Shown here: in pieces, positions 7,414-14,032 of the stretch
Numbering within the stretch: the first letter of the stretch is position 1
How the letters are laid out: each line of letters starts with the position of its first letter
Origin: a virus
Reading direction: 5' to 3' (one strand)
IMG/VR virus record: IMGVR_UViG_3300020184_000031
Location: 1 to 25,161 of that record
DNA length: 25,161 bases
Notes under the pieces: model-generated
The model's input: only the letters and a program-made list of their open reading frames with translations
Told to the model about the DNA's origin: nothing
The model's database searches: none
Program-made: the position numbers and the translations under genes

Positions 7414-7509
7414 AAATGTAGGTAAGCACAGTACTGGGACTGCGCACAACTTATGCCTGTCTGTTGCTCGCGAGTAGGAGGGTGAGGGTCATGCGCTAGG
7501 GCTGGCCGA

Positions 7510-8559
7510 TTATGTGGGCACCGCAGACAGTTGCGTAAAACTCATCCACGAACCAGCAACAGCAGTGAACGGAGACCCACCGGCAGGCTTGTTGTAGCAG
7601 TTTATTGTGAGATAGTCACCGGCAGAAACCACGGCCACGCTTGTCAGAATCTCTTGCACAGACGTTCCGTTGACTGCGTAACCGATGTTCGACACTGAAC
7701 CCAACCCGCCGTTGACGGTCATGCCGGTCTGCGTTGAGTCGTTGCCGCTTCCAACATCCCACCTCATGTATGCAACGCAGAGGTACATCCCGTCAGCCGG
7801 GAACACCAGCCGCTCCGGGTCTGGTGACGCGGCCCACGCGCCACCCGTGTTGTCCTCGCGCAAGTGGGTCCACTCAAGGAGGGTTGCCCTTGGATACGAA
7901 ATGTTCGACGCGAGATAGACCTCGGCGTGATACGGGCGTGTTGCCCTTGCCGTGTCCTCCCACGAAGAACCGTCGTAGTACCGGGTCAGCCCAGTGTCAG
8001 TCTCATAAATCGTCTGCCCCTCAAACGGACTCGCGGGCCGCGTGGAGGAAGTGCAGATGATGGTGCCCGTGGTGACGGCGGGCCACTGGGTTGCCTCCAC
8101 AATCTTGGATACGCGGAGGAACTGTGGAGGGTACGGCGAACCTGCTCCAACGTATCCGTTCCTTGATGCGTTGCTGACGTAGCCGCCAACCCTAAAAGTG
8201 TGCGAACCAGCAGCCGGGGTCATGCGGTATTGCAGCGCCACAGGGACAAGATGCCCAATAGCGTTCGTGCGGTTGGCGACCCTTCCCCAACTGCCCTCCT
8301 GCACAGAGCCGTCATAGACAAGAGAGAAGTTGAGTTGGTCGCCGGTTCCCGCAGCGTCCTGTGTTGCCCTAGCGATTGGCGCGTAGTATTCGACAAGAAC
8401 TGGTGAGCCGTCGCAAACCACCGTCATTTCCGTCGTAAGCCAGTCGGGTGACGCAGACGATGTAGCAGTGAGGGTGACGGCGTTATCGTTCTCCACATAC
8501 CCCAACTCCACCAGCCCGCCGCTTGCGGTCACTACCTGTGTGTCTGTGAGTGAGGTCAT
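7510..8559 (-). CDS. Tail appendage protein with two C1q/TNF-like domains
   Basis: The 349-aa protein has an N-terminal beta-sandwich (about 20-155; ending AGSHTFRVGGYVS...FLRVSKI), the short spacer module CTSSTRPASPFEGQTIYETDT plus YYDGSSW (169-200), and a C-terminal C1q-like head (about 208-349; FPADGMYLCVAYMRW, SAGDYLTINCYN). Such trimeric heads are typical of phage receptor-binding tips. The spacer is shared, even in DNA sequence, with the gene at 11158-12117. The ATG overlaps the stop of the preceding gene (ATGA). It is the last gene of the tail series, a usual place for host-range determinants. The role is inferred from fold and position. Confidence 0.7.
   Translation of the reverse strand: MTSLTDTQVVTASGGLVELGYVENDNAVTLTATSSASPDWLTTEMTVVCDGSPVLVEYYAPIARATQDAAGTGDQLNFSLVYDGSVQEGSWGRVANRTNAIGHLVPVALQYRMTPAAGSHTFRVGGYVSNASRNGYVGAGSPYPPQFLRVSKIVEATQWPAVTTGTIICTSSTRPASPFEGQTIYETDTGLTRYYDGSSWEDTARATRPYHAEVYLASNISYPRATLLEWTHLREDNTGGAWAASPDPERLVFPADGMYLCVAYMRWDVGSGNDSTQTGMTVNGGLGSVSNIGYAVNGTSVQEILTSVAVVSAGDYLTINCYNKPAGGSPFTAVAGSWMSFTQLSAVPT
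7994..8058 (-). repeat. Spacer-module DNA repeat, copy A
   Basis: By eye, 58 of 65 bases match copy B at 11630-11694, and the first 44 bases differ at one position. It encodes the CTSxTRPASPFEGQ / IYETDT spacer module of the appendage protein. Confidence 0.85.
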
Positions 8560-9155
8560 GCGCTCACCGCCTTGACGTAAGCGGTGCCAATGAAGTTGAT
8601 GGTCCCCGTGTTGCCAGCCGCGTAGGTAATGTTCGCGGTGAACCTGTACGTCTTGCTCGCGTAGAGGTAGTAAAGGATTGGGTTCGACTCACCTTCACGG
8701 TGATGCTGGTACGGGCCATTCCAGTCTTGGATGTAGTGGAGGATGTAGGTGGCTGAAAGGTCAGTTGGGGTGAACTGCGTTGACATACCAATGCCGCTGT
8801 TCAGTTCCCACATGCCGGTCTTTTGACCAATCTCGTAGTACCCATCCCACGGTGGAGTAAACGTAACCGTGTTGTAGTCACCGACTGTCACGTTGGTTAT
8901 GGACGTACTGCTGAACACTTGAGTCGCGCTGCCGCAGTTCCAGCGACAGAGAGTTGCCTGTCCAAGCGGTAGCCACTTCGTTCCGTCGTACTGCATAGGC
9001 AACGCCGCGCCGATGTTCCCTGCGCCAGTGTGCTTGTAGGTGACTACCTCACCAATCTGCGGGCTAGAAGGCAACGTCGTGACAATCGGGGGCGTAGTGC
9101 CAAGCGCCTGAGCCTGCCGGGGTACGTCAGAGTATGCCTTGATGATTGTGGTCAT
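8556..9155 (-). CDS. Tail appendage protein with a beta-sandwich head
   Basis: The 199-aa protein has an N-terminal spacer (residues about 20-65; PPIVTTLPSSPQIGEVVTY, then MQYDGTKWLPL) that is a divergent version of the module seen in other fibres. A C-terminal all-beta domain (68-199) contains FTPPWDGYYEIGQ, the typical C1q/TNF-like centre strand, and ends in NFIGTAYVKAV. It probably forms a trimeric tip. ATG 9155 overlaps the preceding stop (TAATG) and its own stop overlaps the next gene (ATGA). It is probably a receptor-binding or decoration protein of the tail fibre. Confidence 0.65.
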   Translation of the reverse strand: MTTIIKAYSDVPRQAQALGTTPPIVTTLPSSPQIGEVVTYKHTGAGNIGAALPMQYDGTKWLPLGQATLCRWNCGSATQVFSSTSITNVTVGDYNTVTFTPPWDGYYEIGQKTGMWELNSGIGMSTQFTPTDLSATYILHYIQDWNGPYQHHREGESNPILYYLYASKTYRFTANITYAAGNTGTINFIGTAYVKAVSA

Positions 9156-9412
9156 TACTCAGGAAGCGGCTCTAAGTTGCCTACGTCGGGGAGTACCGGG
9201 TCAGGAGCGCTGAGAATGATTGCATCACGGTCTGCCGGAATGTCAGTTACATCTGGGTCTGCAAGCATACGAGCAGTCTCCGCAGCAACCAACTCGTCGC
9301 CAGCGATGCGGGCACGTTCCTTGATTGCGTTCTCGGTCCACTGCTGAGGGTCGGCCATGACGTATGACAGGGCCTTTACTTCTACTTCGGTAAGAGTAAT
9401 AGAAATGTCCAC
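9155..9412 (-). CDS. Small conserved tail-fibre-associated protein
   Basis: This 85-aa acidic protein begins ISITLTEVEVKALSYVMADP, followed by QQWTENAIKERARIAGDELV. This pattern (a short strand, then a helix with Asp-Pro and Trp, then an Ala/Glu-rich helix) recurs in small proteins next to fibre genes of many tailed phages, where an assembly role is usually proposed. The C-terminus is Pro/Asp-rich. It lies between two fibre genes with overlapping or abutting ends. The family resemblance is from memory and has not been checked. Confidence 0.6.
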   Translation of the reverse strand: MDISITLTEVEVKALSYVMADPQQWTENAIKERARIAGDELVAAETARMLADPDVTDIPADRDAIILSAPDPVLPDVGNLEPLPE

Positions 9413-10045
9413 CTACGATACCTTCCATCCAACAAAGTAGTTGTTCTGGTTGTAGTGCGTCTGTCCTACGTTCATGTAGACGCCTACCGTGTCGTTGGCG
9501 CTAAGCGAAAAGATGACAATGCCGGGGTTTAGGGCGACGTAGGTGCTGGTCCCGTTCTGCGTGTATGTGCGCCAGTAGGCAGCACCGTTGAGCAGGAAGT
9601 AAACCTGCGCCGATTGTCCCGCTTCCGTGAACGCGCTAAACGTAAAGAAATACTTCCCAGCGGCAGGCGCAGTAAATAGACCAGTAGTAGGGTTGAAGTG
9701 GTTGCCGACGTTGGCGTTCACATCAACGTAGGTGTTCCATGTGCCCGTTGCCGTTGTCCCTGCCGTGGCCCGCGCAGCAAACATCGGCTGGTACGGAAGG
9801 CTTACACGACCAGCAGCGTCACTCTCAATAGACTTCTTCGGCACATTGAACGTGGTTGAGCCGTCGCCAACTCCGTAAGTGGTGCCAATCGCGCTAAACA
9901 GGTCGGCATAGTCGGTGCGGGAGATAGCCTGACCGTCTACCTCAATCCAGCCCGTGGGGATGTTCTGCCCCGGCCAATCGTGGATGATGGTCCCAACGGG
10001 GGCAGGCTGAACAGCGTTGACGAACTGTGCGCCAATCTGGGCCAT
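9413..10045 (-). CDS. Short tail collar / C1q-head fibre protein
   Basis: The 210-aa protein combines a phage tail collar domain (about 16-72: PAPVGTIIHDWPG, GWIEVDGQAISRTDYADLF, GDGSTTFNVP) with a C1q-like domain (about 86-210: NHFNPTTGLFTAPAAGKYFF, VGVYMNVGQTHYN). Collar domains occur in short tail fibres and in adhesins. In most collar proteins a His-rich region follows; here it is replaced directly by the C1q head, so this is a domain swap relative to the proteins at 13153-14019 and 16203-17366. ATG 10045 overlaps the preceding stop by one base. A host-binding tip function is inferred. Confidence 0.8.
   Translation of the reverse strand: MAQIGAQFVNAVQPAPVGTIIHDWPGQNIPTGWIEVDGQAISRTDYADLFSAIGTTYGVGDGSTTFNVPKKSIESDAAGRVSLPYQPMFAARATAGTTATGTWNTYVDVNANVGNHFNPTTGLFTAPAAGKYFFTFSAFTEAGQSAQVYFLLNGAAYWRTYTQNGTSTYVALNPGIVIFSLSANDTVGVYMNVGQTHYNQNNYFVGWKVS
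9846..9869 (-). repeat. Collar-module DNA repeat, copy 1
   Basis: These 24 bases match 13607-13630 at 21 positions by eye. They encode the GDGSTTFN strand of the collar domain. Confidence 0.65.
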
Positions 10046-10347
10046 TAGTCGCTCTCCGTGAAGTAAGCCACCGTCTGAGTACCACTCTGGGCTACCGCGT
10101 AAATCGCAGCAGTGGGCGACTTGTCAATCGTAAGAGCCTGACCGGGGGCCAGACGGATGCCCTCGTTGGCTGCGATACCGGAGTCGCCAATCCAGACGTA
10201 ATCGCTACCAAGATTCGTTAGAACAGCAGTACGCCGAGTTGCATCAGCAGAAAGAACCGCAGCAGAGGAAGTCGTAACGCTTGCGTTGCCAGAACCAATG
10301 GTTGTGCCACGCTCAACCGTCTTGACTGTGTTGACAACGACGCCCAT
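10045..10347 (-). CDS. Small all-beta tail protein
   Basis: The 100-aa protein is rich in Thr, Ser, Ala and Val. The segment ADATRRTAVLTNLGSDYVWI, then LAPGQALTIDKSPTAAIYAV, resembles small beta-sandwich virion proteins common in tailed phages. It has no signal peptide or catalytic motif. It sits in a run of three small beta proteins (with 10347-10700 and 10700-11152), each overlapping the next by one base (TAATG), so all are made together. It is probably a fibre or baseplate decoration or adaptor; the exact role is unknown. Confidence 0.6.
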   Translation of the reverse strand: MGVVVNTVKTVERGTTIGSGNASVTTSSAAVLSADATRRTAVLTNLGSDYVWIGDSGIAANEGIRLAPGQALTIDKSPTAAIYAVAQSGTQTVAYFTESD

Positions 10348-10700
10348 TAGTTGGCAATCCTGTTCACATAACCACCAATGTTCACAACAGAACCAGTCGC
10401 CGCATATGCCTTAACAACCAACGAATTCTGAAGAATCAACTTCTCAACAATCTGGACCTGACCGACCTGACCGGGGATGTTGAACTTAATCTCGTTGGCG
10501 GTTCCTGTGCCGCCAAACTCAATCGTCACTAGAACGTCAGAAGACGAAGTGTTGATGGCGTACAGCGAAATCTCGTCAATATCCGACGTACCAGAGACAG
10601 CCGTGTGAATAGTGTCGGCAGAACCAGTAGCGGTACCGGTTACCTGAATCAACTTCCCATTAGTAGACCCAGAAAGAATCTGCTTTGAGATTGTGGCCAC
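10347..10700 (-). CDS. Small all-beta tail protein
   Basis: The 117-aa protein has a strand-rich sequence with ISLYAINTSSSDVLVTIEFG and QVQIVEKLILQNSLVVKAYA, then a C-terminal VVNIGGYVNRI. This layout (two sheets with an exposed loop and a terminal GGYVNRI strand) matches small virion structural proteins found beside fibre genes. It shares one base with each neighbour. It may pair with the similar-sized protein at 10045-10347. I do not recognise a precise family. Confidence 0.6.
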   Translation of the reverse strand: MATISKQILSGSTNGKLIQVTGTATGSADTIHTAVSGTSDIDEISLYAINTSSSDVLVTIEFGGTGTANEIKFNIPGQVGQVQIVEKLILQNSLVVKAYAATGSVVNIGGYVNRIAN

Positions 10701-11152
10701 TAGCCAAACACCTCACCAAATAGTTTGACTTGGTAGCCCAAATCACCAACAGACAACTTTGCTGAGGTCACTGACCCATCAGCAAGCGCAGCCGTAGTAA
10801 TCGTTCCAACTGGCACCGAAGTCGTAGCGTCCACCAACAGAATACTCGCAGTAACGTCCATCACGTTAGCGGTTCCTGCGGTTATCTTGATTACGTCGCC
10901 AGCCTCTAGTGCAAACGGCTTATCAAGCACGTTCATCGAAGATGCAGCAGGAATTTCTGCATCCTTGATAAGGGTGAACGTGGCAATAGCCGACGAATCG
11001 TAGAAAGATGCAGTAGCAGTGCGCGTTGTTGAGTCTTCGTTAGCCACGACAACCGACTGCACAAGCGCAGAGCAACCACCCGGCACCGTGTAAAGGTCCG
11101 TAGCCGAAGTGGTTGTAAGTTCTACCGCTGCGTTGACGTATCGGTTAGCCAT
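10700..11152 (-). CDS. Beta-sandwich tail protein, stand-alone paralogue of the next fibre's N-terminus
   Basis: Residues 1-107 clearly resemble the N-terminal domain of the protein at 11158-12117 (MANxYxNAAVxLTxTxATDLYTxP, then LVQSVxxAN, ASSMNVLDKPFALEAGDVIK). Residues 112-140 hold an ITTAALADGSVTSAKL spacer, as seen in many fibre proteins. Here the domain stands without a receptor-binding head (150 aa). It probably occupies the same attachment site or acts as an adaptor. ATG 11152 follows the preceding stop by five bases and lacks a strong ribosome-binding site, so coupling to upstream translation is likely. Confidence 0.65.
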   Translation of the reverse strand: MANRYVNAAVELTTTSATDLYTVPGGCSALVQSVVVANEDSTTRTATASFYDSSAIATFTLIKDAEIPAASSMNVLDKPFALEAGDVIKITAGTANVMDVTASILLVDATTSVPVGTITTAALADGSVTSAKLSVGDLGYQVKLFGEVFG

Positions 11153-11157
11153 TAGTG

Positions 11158-12117
11158 CTAATTGTCCTTAATCCAATGGCCGGTGAACGTACTTTCTGCC
11201 CTGAGCAGATTAGACGCACCACTCACATGACCGCCGCCCGCATACACAACCTGCCCTGCGGTCAAAGAAATCAAGCCGCTTACGCTGAGCGAATGGTAAT
11301 CCGTTGAGTGTGCTGCGCCGAAAATGCAGTGAAGGTTTGGTGCTGCCCATTGGGTTGTTCCGCTGCGGTAGATGTACGCCCTCAAGTAGCCAGCAGAAGC
11401 AGTGTTGTCAAGACGGCAGTTGAGAGAAAAGAAATAGACACCATCAACAGGGGCAACAAATGCTCCGGTAGAAGTGTTGTAACAACTACCGTTGTCAAAA
11501 CTCTCAAGGTCAAGAATAAAGTTGTAAAACCCGTTTGTGGAACCCTGATAATTTGTGCCATACGCGGCAAAGGAAATGTCCCTCCACGCAACCCGCCAAG
11601 CAGAGCCGTCGTAAATGTATTCAAGGTCGGTGTCAGTCTCATAAATCTTCTGCCCCTCAAACGGACTCGCGGGGCGTGTCCCAGAAGTGCAGATAGTCGT
11701 TGCAGACAGGCTAGAAGCCAACTTGTCTGCCGTCACCGCATCGTCGGCAATCTTGACTGTCGTGATTGACCCGTCAACGTGGGGAGTAGTCGGGTCCTGC
11801 TCCATGATTGAGGCGGTCGCGTGGAGCGTATTTGCCGCAGAAGCCTGCACACGAATAATGTCGCCCGGCTCCAAGACGCATGGAGTATCAAGAGCGTTCA
11901 TCGCTGTACCAGCAGGAATGAATCCGTTGTACAAGAGCGTGTAAGAAGACCCAGCAGAAGCGTCGTACCACGTTACGGTCGCGTACCTGTTAGAACTATC
12001 AACATTTGCAATGTTGACTGACTGAACCAAAGAGCGAGTGTTCGACGGTGCCGTATAGAGGTCGGTAGCCCCAGTGCTAGTCAAAACAACTGCTGCGTTT
12101 TTGTAGGTGTTAGCCAT
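11158..12117 (-). CDS. Tail fibre protein: N-terminal attachment domain, spacer, C1q head
   Basis: The 319-aa protein has three parts. The N-terminal beta domain (1-107) is paralogous to the 150-aa protein downstream. The linker (115-175) contains ITTVKIADDAVTADKL and the spacer module CTSGTRPASPFEGQKIYETDT with YIYDGSAW. The C1q-like head (about 180-319) contains GAFVAPVDGVYFFSLNCRL, SVSGLISLTAGQVVYA and a final FTGHWI. The layout of attachment, linker and trimeric head is that of a receptor-binding fibre. The DNA of the spacer is nearly identical to that in the gene at 7510-8559. The ATG overlaps the preceding gene by eight bases. Confidence 0.75.
   Translation of the reverse strand: MANTYKNAAVVLTSTGATDLYTAPSNTRSLVQSVNIANVDSSNRYATVTWYDASAGSSYTLLYNGFIPAGTAMNALDTPCVLEPGDIIRVQASAANTLHATASIMEQDPTTPHVDGSITTVKIADDAVTADKLASSLSATTICTSGTRPASPFEGQKIYETDTDLEYIYDGSAWRVAWRDISFAAYGTNYQGSTNGFYNFILDLESFDNGSCYNTSTGAFVAPVDGVYFFSLNCRLDNTASAGYLRAYIYRSGTTQWAAPNLHCIFGAAHSTDYHSLSVSGLISLTAGQVVYAGGGHVSGASNLLRAESTFTGHWIKDN
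11630..11694 (-). repeat. Spacer-module DNA repeat, copy B
   Basis: This pairs with copy A (7994-8058), with 58 of 65 bases identical by eye. A more diverged third copy (C) lies at about 12998-13062, where the protein motif is kept but much of the DNA is not. Confidence 0.85.
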
Positions 12118-12484
12118 TCTTGGGGTACTCGTCCTTCACAGCCCGCAACCGAGCCGCCATATCGTCTGGAAACACGCCAGCGTGAAAAAGAGCATCCAAC
12201 TGGTCGCCAATAGGAGGATACGCAAGTACCCTTTGGCGAGCGTATTCGTTTTCCTCCCACTCTGCTGTCATGCGGGCAAGTTCCGCTTCAATTTCTAAAA
12301 CTGTTGGCTTGGGTCCTGTGTAAATAACAACACCATCGGCTGGGCCAACATACACACCGTCTGCATTTACACTGTCAGAATTATCATGCCATGAAATAGT
12401 AGAAAAATCCGACGGGTCAACAGAATAACCGGCACCCGGCGCGAGCGACCTAATCGCGTCGTGAATATCAGGTGGGGTATTCAC
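12110..12484 (-). CDS. Tail fibre assembly chaperone-like protein
   Basis: The 124-aa protein ends with YARQRVLAYPPIGDQLDALF (81-100), then an HAGVFPDD loop and RLRAVKDEYPK (112-122). This 'YPPIGDQLDAL ... W/L..aVKaKYPK' pattern is common in small phage proteins encoded beside tail fibres and is usually linked to fibre assembly (XkdW-like or gp38-like, by function rather than proven homology). The N-terminal half has beta-like segments (ADGVVIYTGPKPTVLEIEAE). It starts at GTG 12484, overlapping the upstream stop (GTGA), and lies between two fibre genes. Confidence 0.65.
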   Translation of the reverse strand: MNTPPDIHDAIRSLAPGAGYSVDPSDFSTISWHDNSDSVNADGVYVGPADGVVIYTGPKPTVLEIEAELARMTAEWEENEYARQRVLAYPPIGDQLDALFHAGVFPDDMAARLRAVKDEYPKNG

Positions 12485-13152
12485 CGAATCTCCATAAGCG
12501 TCATAGTCGCGTAATCAGTTCCCTGATAGTTGCGGTTCATGTAGATGTAAGTGCCCGAGTTGTTGGTGTAAGGCTTGACGTACAGTTGGTAGTACTGATT
12601 AGAAGTGGCGTTTGGCCGAGTTGCCTGATGGAGCCAATTTACACTCAACACATTTCCATGAGTTGTTGAGTCATAACCGGCCCCCATGTGCGAAGTCTGC
12701 CAAAGCAAACCACCAGCGGCACTACTATTGATGCCCCAGCCACCACCAACATCGCTACCCTGACTTGCCATATGCAGCGGAGCGCTAATAAGAATAAGAA
12801 TCTTGGAATCGCTGCGAAGCGGTGTGATGTAGCAGTAGCAGTCAGAGTTGTAGGCGTAGTTTGCAGCGTTGCTATAGCCCGTCGTGCGAGTCGCCAACTG
12901 GATAACCGAACCTGTCGGCATGTTCTCCGTTGGAAACTGCGCTGACCCGGAGTAGACCTTGCTCCATGCCGAACCCTCGTAGACGTACACGAGGTTAGTG
13001 TCAGTCTCGTAGATGATGTTTCCTTCGCTGGGCGAAGAAGGGCGTGTCGCAGAAGTGCAAGTGATAAACTCAGCGGATTCTGATGAAGTCTCAAAATAGC
13101 CGGTTTTATCGCGAAGATAGTCGCGTGCGTTAAATGGTCCAGAGATAGCCAT
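12481..13152 (-). CDS. Tail fibre protein with spacer module and beta head
   Basis: The 223-aa protein starts with a short linker, then the spacer module TCTSATRPSSPSEGNIIYET with YVYEGSAW (31-63). An all-beta domain follows (about 80-223; MPTGSVIQLATRTTG, LISAPLHMAS, YMNRNYQGTDYATMTLMEIR). Ending in a 'xxTLMEI' strand is frequent in receptor-binding domains of marine and freshwater phage fibres. The protein has two near-central cysteines (DCYCY). ATG 13152 abuts the preceding stop. It is probably a host-recognition tip; the target is unknown. Confidence 0.7.
   Translation of the reverse strand: MAISGPFNARDYLRDKTGYFETSSESAEFITCTSATRPSSPSEGNIIYETDTNLVYVYEGSAWSKVYSGSAQFPTENMPTGSVIQLATRTTGYSNAANYAYNSDCYCYITPLRSDSKILILISAPLHMASQGSDVGGGWGINSSAAGGLLWQTSHMGAGYDSTTHGNVLSVNWLHQATRPNATSNQYYQLYVKPYTNNSGTYIYMNRNYQGTDYATMTLMEIR
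12998..13062 (-). repeat. Diverged spacer-module repeat, copy C
   Basis: It encodes the TCTSATRPSSPSEG / IYETDT version of the module. Its ends still resemble copies A and B in DNA (GTGTCAGTCT at one end, AGGGCGTGT plus CAGAAGTG at the other), while the centre has drifted. Confidence 0.6.
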
Positions 13153-14019
13153 TTAGTTACCCATAAATACAGTAAAGGCTTCGCTTGCTTCGGCGTGTGA
13201 GTCACCGAGAAGCGTGGAGTACGTCGCCTTGATGATGTAGTTCAGCGCGATGTATGGCTGCATGTTGTTGTGAGAGCCGTCGCCACCAGTATTCTGGTTA
13301 GTCGCTGTCGCTTGGTTGATAGACAGAGCAATAGGCGTTGTCACAATGTCCGGCTCGCCGGGAGTGGTGTCTGTAACAGAAATTGTGTTTGAGTTGCCGG
13401 GGCTTACCCGGATAAGACCATAACCACCAAGGCCAGCATTAGCATTGTGGGTGTGACCGTGCGCGTTCTGCGTGTGGGTGTGAGACGGCATTTCAGCGGT
13501 AGACAACTGGTGCGTCTCCGCGCCACCAGTAGAGCCAAGCGTGCGGTCTGTAAGCCCAGTCCCCTGTCCGCTACCAATCATCGTGCGTCCACGCATATCT
13601 GGAAGGGTGAACGTAGTTGAGCCGTCACCAGCACCAAACATCGTGCCTATAAGCCCAGCGTTGTCCGCAAGTGCAAATAAGTCGGCGTAAGCAGTGCGGC
13701 TGAGGGTTGAGCCGTCACATGAAAGAAAACCCACAGGTGGGGTTGAGAAAAGATATGGGACAACAGTCCCAATTGGTACATCAACCGCAAGGTAAGCGAA
13801 CTCTCCAACTCCGGACGGATTTGCCCGGACAATCTGGTTTGGCGACCCAGTTTCCATCTTTGAAAACTGAATGCCAGCGCTGGTGTCTACATTTGCGTTG
13901 ACAATCTTTTGCCACGACGCATTACCATCAGCGTCGCTGACAATCACCTTGTCAGACGCAGGACTGCCGCCCGTAAGTTTTAGGGCGACAGTCTCAAGTG
14001 TCTTTAGGATTCGGGGCAT
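13153..14019 (-). CDS. Tail collar domain protein, His-rich
   Basis: The 288-aa protein has an N-terminal stalk-like region (1-75), a collar domain (about 81-145: VPIGTVVPYLFSTPPVGFLS, SRTAYADLF, GAGDGSTTFTLPDMRGR), then a His-rich loop (170-191; ETHQLSTAEMPSHTHTQNAH and further HxH). It closes with HNNMQPYIALNYIIKA (250-265) and a short extra tail. HxH motifs in such fibres (T4 gp12, gp37) bind metal along the trimer axis. This layout matches short tail fibre and 'microcystin-dependent protein' families. ATG 14019 follows a GGGGGG ribosome-binding site. A role in cell attachment is inferred. Confidence 0.85.
   Translation of the reverse strand: MPRILKTLETVALKLTGGSPASDKVIVSDADGNASWQKIVNANVDTSAGIQFSKMETGSPNQIVRANPSGVGEFAYLAVDVPIGTVVPYLFSTPPVGFLSCDGSTLSRTAYADLFALADNAGLIGTMFGAGDGSTTFTLPDMRGRTMIGSGQGTGLTDRTLGSTGGAETHQLSTAEMPSHTHTQNAHGHTHNANAGLGGYGLIRVSPGNSNTISVTDTTPGEPDIVTTPIALSINQATATNQNTGGDGSHNNMQPYIALNYIIKATYSTLLGDSHAEASEAFTVFMGN
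13607..13630 (-). repeat. Collar-module DNA repeat, copy 2
   Basis: This pairs with 9846-9869 (21 of 24 bases). It encodes the same GDGSTTF strand in the second collar protein. Confidence 0.65.
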
Positions 14020-14032
14020 CTAGCCCCCCACA

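Noticed and set aside
7414-7509. Promoter or terminator between the phosphoesterase and the last fibre gene
   Set aside because: Apart from the short palindrome CTCGCGAG (7467-7474), no convincing -35/-10 pair or stem followed by a T-run is present.
11308-11769. Plus-strand open frame of 153 codons opposite the C1q fibre
   Set aside because: It is antisense to a well-supported gene and its product shows no domain.
7510-13152. Diversity-generating retroelement acting on the fibre genes
   Set aside because: No reverse transcriptase or template/variable repeat pair with adenine-directed changes is seen; the repeats found are in spacer modules, not at variable tips. One could lie outside the window.
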